A stretch of DNA of 64,000 bases from Erodium maritimum (lineage: Eukaryota; Streptophyta; Magnoliopsida; Geraniales; Geraniaceae), in assembly GCA_963921825.1 (NCBI GenBank), contig OY997593.1, positions 57,830,039 through 57,894,038 of the forward strand, in the 5' to 3' direction. Below are positions 23,110-33,803 of the stretch, one piece after another. The notes under the pieces were generated by a model that saw only the letters and a program-made list of their open reading frames with translations, was not told where the DNA came from and ran no database searches. The position numbers were made by a program, and so were the translations under genes. The first letter of the stretch is position 1. Every line of letters starts with the position of its first letter.

Positions 23110-23339
23110 AGGATGTAGTTATATTTTCACTATTATCATGTCAATCGTCTTTTGATGTTTTTGTTTTGTGTTTTGAACACTTGTTTTCTCAATGAAATGA
23201 TGATTAGTATCTACCTATTCTACTGTTAAAGTAATCTATATAAATTCGCAAAAAACATATTATGTATTCTCGAAGACGTATTTTTAATTTTGTAAAAGAG
23301 AACATGATTGTTCGCAAAACGAAAATTACTGAAATGCTA

Positions 23340-23515
23340 ACATGTTTGCACACAACTAGGGCATATCCGCAAACTACAGTCCATAATTAAATTCGCGAAA
23401 GATAATAACAGTATCCGCAAACAACAAGTACAGGCGAATAAATTAACAATATTAGCAAACCAGGATCTCTGTATCCGCAAACTACAAGTCCGTATCCGCA
23501 AACACCAAGTGCGAT
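23340..23515 (+). repeat. CGCAAAC motif cluster
   Basis: Exact CCGCAAAC occurs at about 23366, 23411, 23472 and 23494, all in the same orientation, between the two tandem type 2 genes. Confidence 0.85.
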
Positions 23516-23854
23516 AAGACTTACCAGCGCATTAAATGCGATAAGATCTTTGTGCATTCGAGTGGGATTTTAGTAATGATGAAATATAACCGTGAAAACT
23601 TAACTGTCAGATTTTGAAATCATATCGATTACATGATACGTCTGATTTTCGTAACGATTGACACATGTCCTCTACAATATCTTACAGTATCACATACCGA
23701 TACACGTAAATTAGCATTTAGTTTGAGAATTATGAGATACGGATTGCGAAAATAAGGTATATGTTTTGCGGAATTATTATTAGTTAACTAATCTGTCTAT
23801 AATTAGAACTCTACTTTAAACATAATAACGATAATGCCACCGCAAGAATTCAAC

Positions 23855-23861
23855 TATAAAT
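23855..23861 (+). promoter_or_regulatory. TATA box of the pseudogene at 23953
   Basis: CAACTATAAATACCCCCACC, 98 bp before the ATG; copy of the site at 22663. Confidence 0.55.
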
Positions 23862-23952
23862 ACCCCCACCCCTATATAACTGATCACTACAACTCTCTTT
23901 CAATTTAAAATTCTATTCTCAAATAACTTCAAACCACCAGTCTGCAAAAGCG

Positions 23953-24252
23953 ATGGCCCCAAACAGGAAACGCACCAGAGGGGAAGGAAACGTTTGCACC
24001 GCAGAAGCTATGGAACGTACCAGAGAGGAAGCCGCTTTGCAGTCTAAAATGTAGTTACGCAAAATAAGGTTGACACTATGCCAGATCCACTTTTTGCTGA
24101 TGCAGGAGAAGGTGGAAAGCCTTGCCAATGAACTACAAGTGCTTGACATGAGCAACTCGACTGAAAAGCACAAGGAAGATAGGGACAAGATGATGGCGAC
24201 ACTGGAAAAGATTCAGGACTTCTTCAAAACAATTGAGGTAGAACTGGACTAG
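23953..24252 (+). pseudogene. Small helical protein, type 2, with nonsense codon
   Basis: This is the tandem copy of the gene at 22762. The frame starts MAPNRKRTRGEGNVCTAEAM and stays open except for TAG at 24052-24054, where the intact copy has GAG, so one G-to-T change explains it. A short segment before it (the KKMREMEQAV region) is also missing. After the stop the frame continues through QIHFLLMQEKVESLANELQV to KIQDFFKTIEVELD. A re-initiated product from a later codon is possible but not supported. It closes module 2. Confidence 0.78.
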
Positions 24253-24439
24253 GACACATCCGACACAAGAAGGATGTAGTTATATTTTCCCTATTATCAT
24301 GTCAATCGTCTTTTGATGTTTTTGTGTTGCCTTTTGAAAACTTGGTTTCTCGGTGAATGTATGACTAGTATCTTATCATTGTTAAATCAAACAGAACTAC
24401 AGTGTATTCTTCGTACAAGACAATCCAAAACCTCAACCC

Positions 24440-24965
24440 CAAACATTGCATATCTCAAATATGTAAACGTTATTCCGCAAACCACGTTACGTATATCCCG
24501 CAGAACATACAATACTGAAACTCAACCAACATATTGCATAATCTGAAACAAGGAAACCCACTTTCTCAAACCAAGGATTGACTATTCGCAAAACAGAAAA
24601 ATAGTTCCGCAAACTAGACACTATATATTCGCAAAACAGTAAACATATGACCTCAACCAACAAGGAAACCAGTTTCTCAAACCAAGGATTAACTATTCGC
24701 AAAACAGAAAAATAGTACACGCAAACTAGACACTATATATTCGCAAAACAGAAAACACATTACCTCAACCAGCAGAGGAACCCCAGTTTCGCAAACCAAG
24801 GATTGCCTCTTCGCAAAACAGAAAAATAGTACCCGCAAACTAGACACTATACATTCGCAAAACAGAAAACACATAACCTCAACCAACAACTTGTTTATCC
24901 TAAAATACAGCATATTCAGAAACAAAAGATCTTATAAATTCTGAAAATAGTACACAGATTATTCT
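24440..24965 (+). repeat. Long CGCAAAC/CTCAAAC motif array
   Basis: Units such as ATTCGCAAAACAGAAAA, GTTCCGCAAACTAGACAC and TTTCTCAAACCAAGGATT repeat with a ~110-120-bp higher-order period (about 24545, 24665 and 24785). It lies just beyond the 3' end of the minus-strand ULP1-like gene. No gene is seen here. Confidence 0.8.
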
Positions 24966-25799
24966 CAAACAATATATCATAAATTCTCAAACAAAAAAAA
25001 TTGTCGTTTCTGAAAACAAACACCAGTAATCAAAAAGAGTAATTCACTAAGGTTTATGACGTTCGCATGGTAATAAGGCTTTATACTTGACACTAAATTT
25101 GAATGTGGCCTTCTTCTTTTTGAAATAATCTTTGATATTCTCCTAATTCCTAGCCACAGGCTGTTCTTCTCGAATGTGACCAACTTAAAGAGGAATCTTT
25201 TCCTCAATAATTCGATTTGTGCAGCCTACAAAATCAAAATTTAAAGATCAAATCAATACTCATTGTTATATACTGACAAAGAAATAATTGTTGGTTTAAC
25301 TTACATCATTAACGGCCAATTCTCCTGCCCAATTCCCATTGCCAAGATACGATTCCATGTGCCACATAGCATACACCTCACAATCCATATGATTGTCGTT
25401 AGATTCCCATGGTACATGGAACCGTTCAATCTTACCTTTGAAAATTTTATGAGCTAGAGCTTTATCAGTTTTAAATATGACCTTGCAAATTTTAGACCTC
25501 TACACAACACAAAAACACCAAAGAAAAATAAATAAAAACAGAAATGAATAGATAGACAGTAATCAAACACATAGTCAATGAGAGAAGAATATGTACCAAT
25601 GTATAGTGAATTTTTTCATAACGAATATCGTCATCAACCGTTCCTTTCACATTGTCACTAATATCTGAATTTCCGTTCTTCATGTCGATGCATAAGAGTG
25701 TGTAGTGATTGCTCTTAAAAGAAACTATGAAAACCTGTAGAAAATATATAAAATACATCAGCATATTAATATAATGGATAAATTGGTTTATATAATACA

Positions 25800-26070
25800 A
25801 GCATTCACTACAATATCAGCAAAACAGATATTCATTATCCGCAAACTACATTTTCATTATCAGCAACCCAGGGAAACTGTTTCACAAACCAGGGTGCGCA
25901 TATCCGCAAAACATATATTCATTATCCGCAAACTTGATAGAGTATATTCGCAAACAAGAAAATCCATAACCTCAAACCAGATATTGCATATTCCCAAACA
26001 GGTAAACGTTATTTCTCAAACAAGGAGGCGTATAGCCGCAAAACATAGAAACCTTAACCGCAACCAACAT
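25800..26070 (+). repeat. CGCAAAC motif cluster inside a ULP1-gene intron
   Basis: TTATCCGCAAAC (25837, 25921), ATTCGCAAAC, CCGCAAAACATA and CTCAAAC variants fill the intron between the exons at 26108-26206 and 25597-25734, while the exons themselves lack the motif. Confidence 0.8.
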
Positions 26071-26309
26071 ATTGCATATTCTAAAACCAACCATGTATTA
26101 TACTTACCAAGTCCAACTTCTTCCATGAAAAATAAGGGAACTCCTTAGTTTCAATCTTGAAAATATCATCAAAATCTACATCTTTTTTATGTTCCGAAAG
26201 CGTAGCCTACAAAATAAAAATATTAGTAACAAAAACATATTAAAATAATTCAAACTATAAACGTAATCAACAAAAAAATTGCGCAAACTATGCTTACACT
26301 AAGAGTAGT

Positions 26310-29300
26310 TGTAATAACCACTCCCGGTCAACGCCAGTCAAATCTGCGAAAAACAGGAAAATTTAAAAAAATTCAGCAGACACTTGATTGAACCTAAATT
26401 TGACCCTGAGGGTCATACCGGACTTAAGTTGACCCCGATATCGACCAAAGTGAGTTCCGGGGGACTCAGGGCAACTTTCTGATCAATTTGGGAAATGTTG
26501 ACTTTTCGTTGGAAAAGTCAACCGAGCGACGTTTTGGTCCATTCGAGGACCGTTTTGGATCCAAAAAGCTTAGCCGTCATCTCAGCGGTCTTAGTTGAGC
26601 CGTTTCCTTGTAGCCCGTGAAGTTTCGTAATTTCTTGGAAAAAGTGCCCATTCGGGGCCCGAGACGACCGAATTTCGCGAATCTGACCGAAAAATATCTA
26701 GGAGATACTTTCCAAAAGGTGTGGGATCCATCTTGCCACATGTCACCAATGTGGTGGTGTTAGGTAACATTGAACAAAACAAAATATGGAAAGGTGGTGT
26801 TAGTTGTGTAAATATGATAAAGGTGGTGTTTTTGAAAAAATACAAAAAGATGAGCCAAGGGTGATGTTCGGCCATATTGGAAAAAAGTGGGTTTTGGAGA
26901 GAGAAAATAGAGAGAGAAGGAGAAGGAGAAGAAGAGAGAAAAGAGAAGGGGGTGTTTGGAGTTTTGGCTTTTCCCGTCGATCAAGCTGTTGGATCGTCTC
27001 AACGATAGAAGAATCGAGTTCACACCGTCATTCTCTACGGTGAGAACCTAACCGATTTTCGTTTTGTTAAGTTCGAATTTTAGGGTTTGAGTTTAAACGA
27101 TTCAAATATGGTTGGGTTTTGGTTAGAATTGGTTTAAAGATGAAGGGTTGAGGTTTGGGGTTTGTTAGGAACGTTTTGGGGCAAAAAGGGAATTTTTCCA
27201 TTGTGGCCGTGTGGGGCCCACATGCCCGGGTATCGGGTTTTCGTGTTCGGGTGGTTTAGAACGTTCCCCAAGTAATTAATCTTCAACCGGATCGAAATTT
27301 GGAATTAAATTGTGAAAGTTGTAATTGACGGGTTTAGAAACTTTAAACGCTAATTAATTGACTCGAAAGTTGGAATTCGATTTCGTCGAGTTCCTAGGAA
27401 CCCTTGATTTATTCTAAGACCGTAGAAACAAAAACGGGAATTTTCGGAGCCCCGGGAGGGCGTTTTCAAAACCCGGGCAGATTCGCCATGTCGGGCGAAT
27501 CGGGCCTTTCCGGGTCCAATATCGACAATGTCGAGTAATTGGGAAGTTTGGGAGTGATCGAAATTGTCGGGGTTACTTTTGGGCGTTAGGTTTATTAAAA
27601 TTCAGCATTATGCCTGCAAGCTTAAAAGCGTTTAAAATTGTGTTCTTTTAGATCGTGCTACAGACCGAGGGAAGGGAAAGCTAGGCGAGTGACTGAGATC
27701 ACGCCGAAGCTTGTTGGTTGGCTTTTGGAGAACACGCACGAGGTAGGGAAAAGTAGTCGGATCTCGGCCCTGACTAGGGAAAGTTAACAGTAGAAATGCA
27801 TGTGACACTGGGGTGTCGTGGGTTAAGTGAGTTATCGAATATTAGAAAGGCATGATACGGGAACGTAGCGAATATGGGAAATGCATGTGACACTTAGTAG
27901 TGTCGTAGGAGAAAAGAACTTAGCGATATTGGAATTACTGGAGGCATATGACCATGCCCGGAGGTTGATTGTGAACTTATCGGTATTAGGAGTACTGGAG
28001 GCATATGACCATGCCCGGAGGTTGATTGTTTAATTTATGTCTTGGGTGGCCATGAGAGCCCGTGTATTATTGTTGGTGTCTTGGGTGGCCATGAGAGCCC
28101 GTACTTTACTGTTGTGTCTTGGGTGGCCATGAGTGCCCGTGGGGTTGTCGAACCCGTGTCTTTATTGTTGGTGTATCTTGGGAGGCCATGAGTGCCCGTG
28201 GGGTTATTGAACTCATGTCTTTACTGTCGATGTATCTTGGGTGGCCATGAGTGCCCGTGGGGTTGTTGATCCCGTGAGTTATGGTTGGTGTGTCTTGGGA
28301 GGCCGTGAGTGCCCGTGGGGTTGTTGAGCCCGTGAGTTATGGTTGGTGTGTCTTGGGAGGCCGTGAGTGCCCGTGGGGTTGTTGAGCCCGTGAGTTATGG
28401 TGGTGTGTCTTGGGAGGCCGTGAGTGCATGTGGGGTTGTTGAGCCCGTGAGTTACTGTTTGTGTGTCTTTGGTGGCCATGAGTGCCCGTGGGGTTGTTGA
28501 GCCTGTGAGTTACTGTTGGTGTGTCTTTGGTGGCCATGAGTGTCCGTATGGTTGTTGAGCCCGTGAGTTACTGTTGGTGTGTCTTGGGTGGCCATGAGTG
28601 CCCGTGGGGTTGTTGAGCCTGTGAGTTATGGTGGGTGTGTCTTGGGAGGCCGTGAGTGCCCGTGGGGTTGTTGAGTCCGTGTCTTACTGTTGGTGTCTTG
28701 GGTGGCCATGAGTGCATGTGGAGTGCTGAACCTGTGTTGTTGCTGCTTGTGGAACTTTGCTTGTGATTGTGATTGTGCTTGCCCGAGGTTAGTGACCCGA
28801 CTGTGTGTCGGGAAGTGGTGTGGACTTTGGCTGGCTTACCTGACAGGGATCGGTAAGTTGCGAGCGTTCTTTGGCTGGCCTGACCGAGTTCGAGTCTCTG
28901 GAGGTTGCGAGCGTTCTTTGGCTGGCTTGACTGAGTTCGAGTCTCGGGAAGTTGCGAGCGTTCTGTGGCTAGCCTGACCGAGTTCGAGTCTCGGGAGGTT
29001 GTGAGCGTTTTTAGGCGATGAGAGGGCAGCTCCCCTTCCGACTAGCTATCGGAAAAGCAGCGTTGTATATATCGCCAACAGGTCGACCGCCTGGAGCCTG
29101 ACAGGGATCGACAAAGCGCGTGGGGCAGGCTCGAGCCCAGCCGGTTAGCAACCGGCACTGAGCAGCTGACAGGAGTGCGATCCTTTGTGATCTTGTTTGG
29201 TGTGCGATCCTTTGTGATCTTGGGTGTTGTGTGGTGGTCTGTCGTGTCTTTGGAGGAGGTCGTCGATCGTTGTGTCGGGTCTACCTTACGTGTCCGAGTG

Positions 29301-29732
29301 TTGAGTCGGCTGAGGAAAGTATCAGTGTGTGGGTATCGGTCGGGTTACTTGAGTTTGGGGATGGTGTTCCCGGTGTTGAGTTGGTTGTTGGTGTTACCGG
29401 CATTGTCTGCTAAGTATGCCGTAGTCAGTCTGTTATCCGTGGTGGTGAGCGAACGCTCACCCCTAGCTGCTTTTCCTACAAGTACCGGTCGCAGGTTGGA
29501 CTAGGTGAGCTTCCGAAGCTTGAAGAGCTGGGAGCGGGATTCTGGGTTTATTTTGAGTCTAGCGACGGATACCATACTTTTGTCCACTTGTTGGGACGTG
29601 TTTTAAGTTGTAAATATTATTTTGTTGAACAAATGGTGATTTTAAAGTGTTTTAATGAAAAAGGGTTCAAAGTGTTTTATTGTTTTAAAAGTTCACGTCC
29701 TGAGTTCGGTTTACTGAAATTGGGGCGTGACA
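26310..29732 (+). mobile_element. Solo LTR, chromovirus family A (3423 bp)
   Basis: It starts TGTAATAACCACTCCCGG and ends GGGGCGTGACA like the LTR at 11567. Flanks are GTAGT (26305-26309) and ATAGC (29733-29737), so the 5-bp duplication is imperfect (3 of 5), through mutation or an inter-element recombination. It interrupts an exon of the ULP1-like gene. It contains a long minisatellite (28030-28720) and the GTGAGCGAACGCTCAC element at 29445-29460. No internal coding region remains. Confidence 0.88.
28030..28720. repeat. ~58-bp minisatellite in the LTR
   Basis: About a dozen imperfect units containing TGTCTTGGGAGGCCGTGAGT and CCCGTGGGGTTGTTGAGCCC. Repetitive frames over it are artefacts. Confidence 0.85.
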
Positions 29733-31399
29733 ATAGCTGAAAAGAAGAACCGGTTAGGTGATGAATCACTCTTGATAGTTTCCAGATGATTCAGATAGTG
29801 ACACCACCCATTAATGGTTTCCACTTCAATCCATGCATCAGTATTGAAAGAATTAAAGCCCCCTTAGTAATATAATTATCAGAGCACTCAAACATAAAAT
29901 CACTGCATTCACAGAGAGAAAAGCCTATTCACTGTCTTTGCAAAACAACTATAACACACAGGATGAGGGGGAAAACATAATTTACTTACCAATCCTCCTT
30001 TTTGTTTATATTCAGCACCCAATCAGCAACACAATTCTCAACCTCCAGAAGATCGGACCAATAATATGTTTGACGATCAACATACGGAGAACACAGAAAT
30101 TTAGACGGTGCAATCAAACGAGGTGGAGGTTGTTTGTCTGGGGTTTCCAATAATAAAGATGCCTTGCTACACCCAATTGGCGTAAAACTATTGCAACTTG
30201 CAGCAGGTTTCTTAACAACAGGGGGATTTTTCTTAACACCACCTTGAGCTTTTTTTGCTGCAACAGTACGGGGTAATTTCTTCTCGGGGATAGCAGCGGG
30301 GCCTTTCTTACCGGGTGCACGAGCGGGACCTCTCTTCTTCGGTGGATCAATAATTGAGCCAGAATCCACATGACCAACACCATCAGTCGACTTCTTAGGA
30401 GGATGCATGAACCCTTTTTTATCAGGAAGAGGTATGACAGCAGGGCGTTGGACTATGGATTCACGAAATCTTGTCATTGCAAGTTCAGGATTCTGGTCAA
30501 CTGTCTCAGGGACCTCTTTCCCACCAATAGCACGATTGATATTTTGGTCAACCCGTGCAGTAACAAGTGGCGAGGGTTGAGTCTTGCAAGCTTGATTAAC
30601 AGGTGGATCATTGTTGACATTTTTTTCGACAACAATTATATTGAGTGGCTCGGGTTGCTCTTGAAGTGTCTGACAAAAGTCAATGACAGACGGAGACCCG
30701 TTGACATTTCCTTGACTGCCTTCTATAGTAAGTGGGTCTGATTCCAATACAAGAGCCCAACAATCATCTTTGTTAACAACATCGGGAGCTTCACATTCCG
30801 CGATTGGATTATCAACAAACATGTCACAAGCTTCCTTCCCAATACCATAAGCAACAGAAATAGCGTCAAACTCATCGCCAACACTGCTATTCTTTTCTGG
30901 CTAAGTTTGTTCTGCAACAATATTATCCATAGGGGCTGCATCATTACTTGCGAACAATTTCCAAACCACATTATCGCATTCAGGGCTTGACAATGTAGTG
31001 GATCCAGCAGGGCATGGTGAAAGAACATTGGCAGGCGATTTTTGGGATGGTGAAAGAATTCTGAACGATGGTGGAGTAACGGCACGAGCAGGTGGCTTCT
31101 CTCCTCCTTTGTACCCTTGCCCAACGCGTGTTGCTGCTTCAATCAATTTCTCAATGGTCTCAATAACCCCGGGTAGATTAAACCATGAGTCTTGTGACAG
31201 CAACACACTTTGTGTGTCAGGCATGGCATCTTCGGGATTTTTTTTCCCGGTCAAACCATCAAACAGGGTTGACATTGTCTTGAAACACTCGGTATTGGGA
31301 TCGGCGATATGCCCTTCAACCAACAACTGATGCCATTCCAAAAAACCTTCTGTAACCTTATTCCCCGATAATCGAAACCTACGCACATATCACATGCAG

Positions 31400-31622
31400 G
31401 ATATACTCAAAACTGTTCCTACCAGAGTGCGCACTCTCGCAAAACATATAATCACTATCCGCAACCTAGTTAAACCATACTAGCGAAACAAAAATTCACT
31501 ATCCGCAAACTAGGTAAAGCATATTCGCAAAACATATATTCACTATCCGCAAACAAAGGTAAACATATTAGCAAAACAAGTCAATCAATAAACCTCACTG
31601 TATATTTGAAAAAACATAATTC

Positions 31623-31653
<31 letters not shown>

Positions 31654-31660
31654 AATTAAT
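31400..31660 (+). repeat. Motif cluster and homopolymers in a ULP1-gene intron
   Basis: CACTATCCGCAAACTAGG, CGCAAAACATATATTCACTA and related units recur at 31430-31590. A similar block, sharing CCTACGCACATATC and AGAGTGCGCAC, lies at 43107-43260 in the first intron. A C22 run followed by A12 lies at 31622-31655; such runs are error-prone. Confidence 0.75.
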
Positions 31661-33034
31661 TAAATAGTAGAATACCTCTGCAGAACCCCTTTCACTATGA
31701 AAAGAGGGGGGGGGGGTATTCGGGGCCGGCGGATCTCCACCATTTCTATCACCCCTTTCATTATCCCTATTTACGTTAGGGGGTGGATGCTGAACAACAT
31801 TCTCTTCCTCCCTAACACGTGGAGGACCCTCCCTCCGTATGTGACTCATTCCAAATGCATCACACTGTAATTCATCACCAACTCTTCTGTTCACCAATAC
31901 AGTATTTCATCCAATCAAAGACGGTCACGCCCTAGGAACCTCACACATGCTGACTTCAACACGATCAAGATAAAACAACTGCATCATTGAAAGAAAAAAG
32001 ACATGTCACATGAATATAACATAAGAGTTTATTAAATATAAAATACAACACATTAAAATGAAAAATAAACTTACCAACAAGAGAGTTATTGATCCAGAAA
32101 AACTCTTTGAACCTTCGGTTGTTTTAGACAGATTTTTTTGTATCCGTAAGTTTCTTGACTAAAAACTTGCACCAATTAAAATCTTGTATGTGAGATACAT
32201 TAACAATAGAACGAAAGCATGACTGATTCACATAACCCTCATTCCCCGAATCGATCATGCAAGTCACAAACAACATCATGAAGTTTCTTTTGAAATCATC
32301 TCCCCCTTGAAGTTGCGTCTTCATCTGATCAACCAACTGCTTACTGGTGATAAGACGCTTGATCTCGCCTTTGTCTTTTGTATCGAACTGCCGCTGCCAC
32401 AGTTTAAATTCATCAGTGCACAGGGTGGCCCACTTATCGACTATGACATCGCGCACACCATTTGGAATGCCCAAAGTTTCATGCACTTCATTCTCTGTGA
32501 TACGCAATTTGGCATCTAACAATTCCAATGATGAGCTAAGGTGGTTATACTTAGACACCAGGTAGTATCCAATCTTGCTTGGAATGATCTTCACAGCCAA
32601 ATGAAGAATGTGCCCAAACCCAATTTCCCGCACTGCTTCTTGTTGGTGTTTATTCAAACTCTCCACCAACTCAACCAATCTCTTTGGAGATTACTTGGTC
32701 TTCAAAATAGCATCCACGCCAACCTTATCAGATAACGGAACAACTCTATCAGACTCACAACCCTTGGTGCGCTTAACATTCTTCTTCTCAACAGCTAATT
32801 GTCCACCTCTCTTCTTTCCGGCTTTAGCAGGTCGGACAGCTACATCGAGACATTCACGAACCTCAGCTACCTTCTTCTTCTTAATTGAAAGTCTTCGTTT
32901 ATTTTTATTGTTAATAGACTTCTGCTCCTTCAACATATTAGCAAGAGTCGTATTTCCTTCACCAACATCAGCCTCTGTCGATGGCCTATCCATTAAAAGA
33001 AGAGGTAGCACTGTATCCGGAGTTTTATCTATAA

Positions 33035-33235
33035 TTCGCAAACAAGGGTTAGCATTTCAGCAAAACAGACAATATACAAAAACATTGAATATTCGCGAGA
33101 AAGAAAAACAGTGCCAGCAAACAAGATACTATATATTCCCAAAACATAAATTCACTATCCGCAACTACATAAAGCTAATTCGCAAAACATATATTCACTA
33201 TCCGCAAACAATTTGTTTTATTTAAAAAAAAAACA
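33035..33235 (+). repeat. CGCAAAC motif cluster (first intron of ULP1-like gene)
   Basis: ATTCGCAAAC, GCAAACAAGATACTATATATTC and CACTATCCGCAAACAATTTG lie between the second exon and the chromovirus. The phrase TTTGTTTTATTTAAAAAAA at ~33212 is also present at the centre of the palindrome (40278-40296). Confidence 0.7.
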
Positions 33236-33293
33236 TCAAACTAATACTTAATTACAAACTAACACCTAAAGTAGTCTTCCTTGTCTTGTCCCA

Positions 33294-33752
33294 CACCTAA
33301 CACCACCACTTGCTTGACAAGTGGCAAGGTGGGTCCCACACCTTTTTGGTAAAATATCTAGAAGATATTTTCCAATCAGATTCGCGAAAATCGGACGTTT
33401 CGGGCCCCGAACGGGCACTTTTTCCAAGAAATTACGAAACTTCGCGGGCTACAAGGAAACGGCTCAACTAAGACCGCTGCGACGACGACTAAGCTTTTTG
33501 GATCCAAAACGGTCCTCGAATGGACCAAAACGTCGCTCGGTTGACTTTTCCAGCGAAAAGTCAACATTTCCCAAATTGATCAGAAAGTTGCCCTGAGTCC
33601 CCTGGAACTCATTTTGGTCGATAACGGGGTCAACTTAAGTCCGGTATGACCCTCGGGGTCCAATTCCAGTTCAATTCAGTGTCAGCTCAAATTTTTTTAA
33701 ATTTTCCTATTTTTCGCATATTTGATTGGCGTTGACCGGGAGTGGTTATTAC
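33294..33752 (-). repeat. Truncated 3' LTR of the chromovirus
   Basis: The reverse complement starts TGTAATAACCACTCCCGG at 33752 and follows LTR family A to about GGTGGTGTTAGGTG (33294). The remaining ~3 kb of the LTR are absent here. Confidence 0.85.
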
Positions 33753-33768
33753 AATCTACCCCCCTTAA
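33753..33768 (-). promoter_or_regulatory. Polypurine tract
   Basis: On the minus strand AAGGGGGGTAGAT directly precedes the TGTAATAACC of the 3' LTR, the expected site for plus-strand priming in reverse transcription. Confidence 0.8.
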
Positions 33769-33803
33769 AGGAATTTCGTCCGCGAAATTTAAACCAACGT
33801 ACT

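Larger units (their letters stand above)
22320..24260 (+). repeat. 1.19-kb tandem duplication (promoter plus gene)
   Basis: Unit 1 (from ~22340) and unit 2 (from ~23531) share the promoter region (GCATTAAATGCGATAAGATC; ATATAACCGTGAAAACTTAA; CAACTATAAATACCCCCACC), the gene and its 3' flank (TTGATGTTTTTGT). Start codons are 1191 bp apart. The second unit carries a stop in the gene. The noncoding parts are as similar as the coding parts, so the duplication is fairly recent. Confidence 0.85.

Noticed and set aside
28030-28720. Regularly spaced repeats resembling a CRISPR array
   Set aside because: Plant LTR minisatellite with imperfect units and no unique spacers or cas genes.
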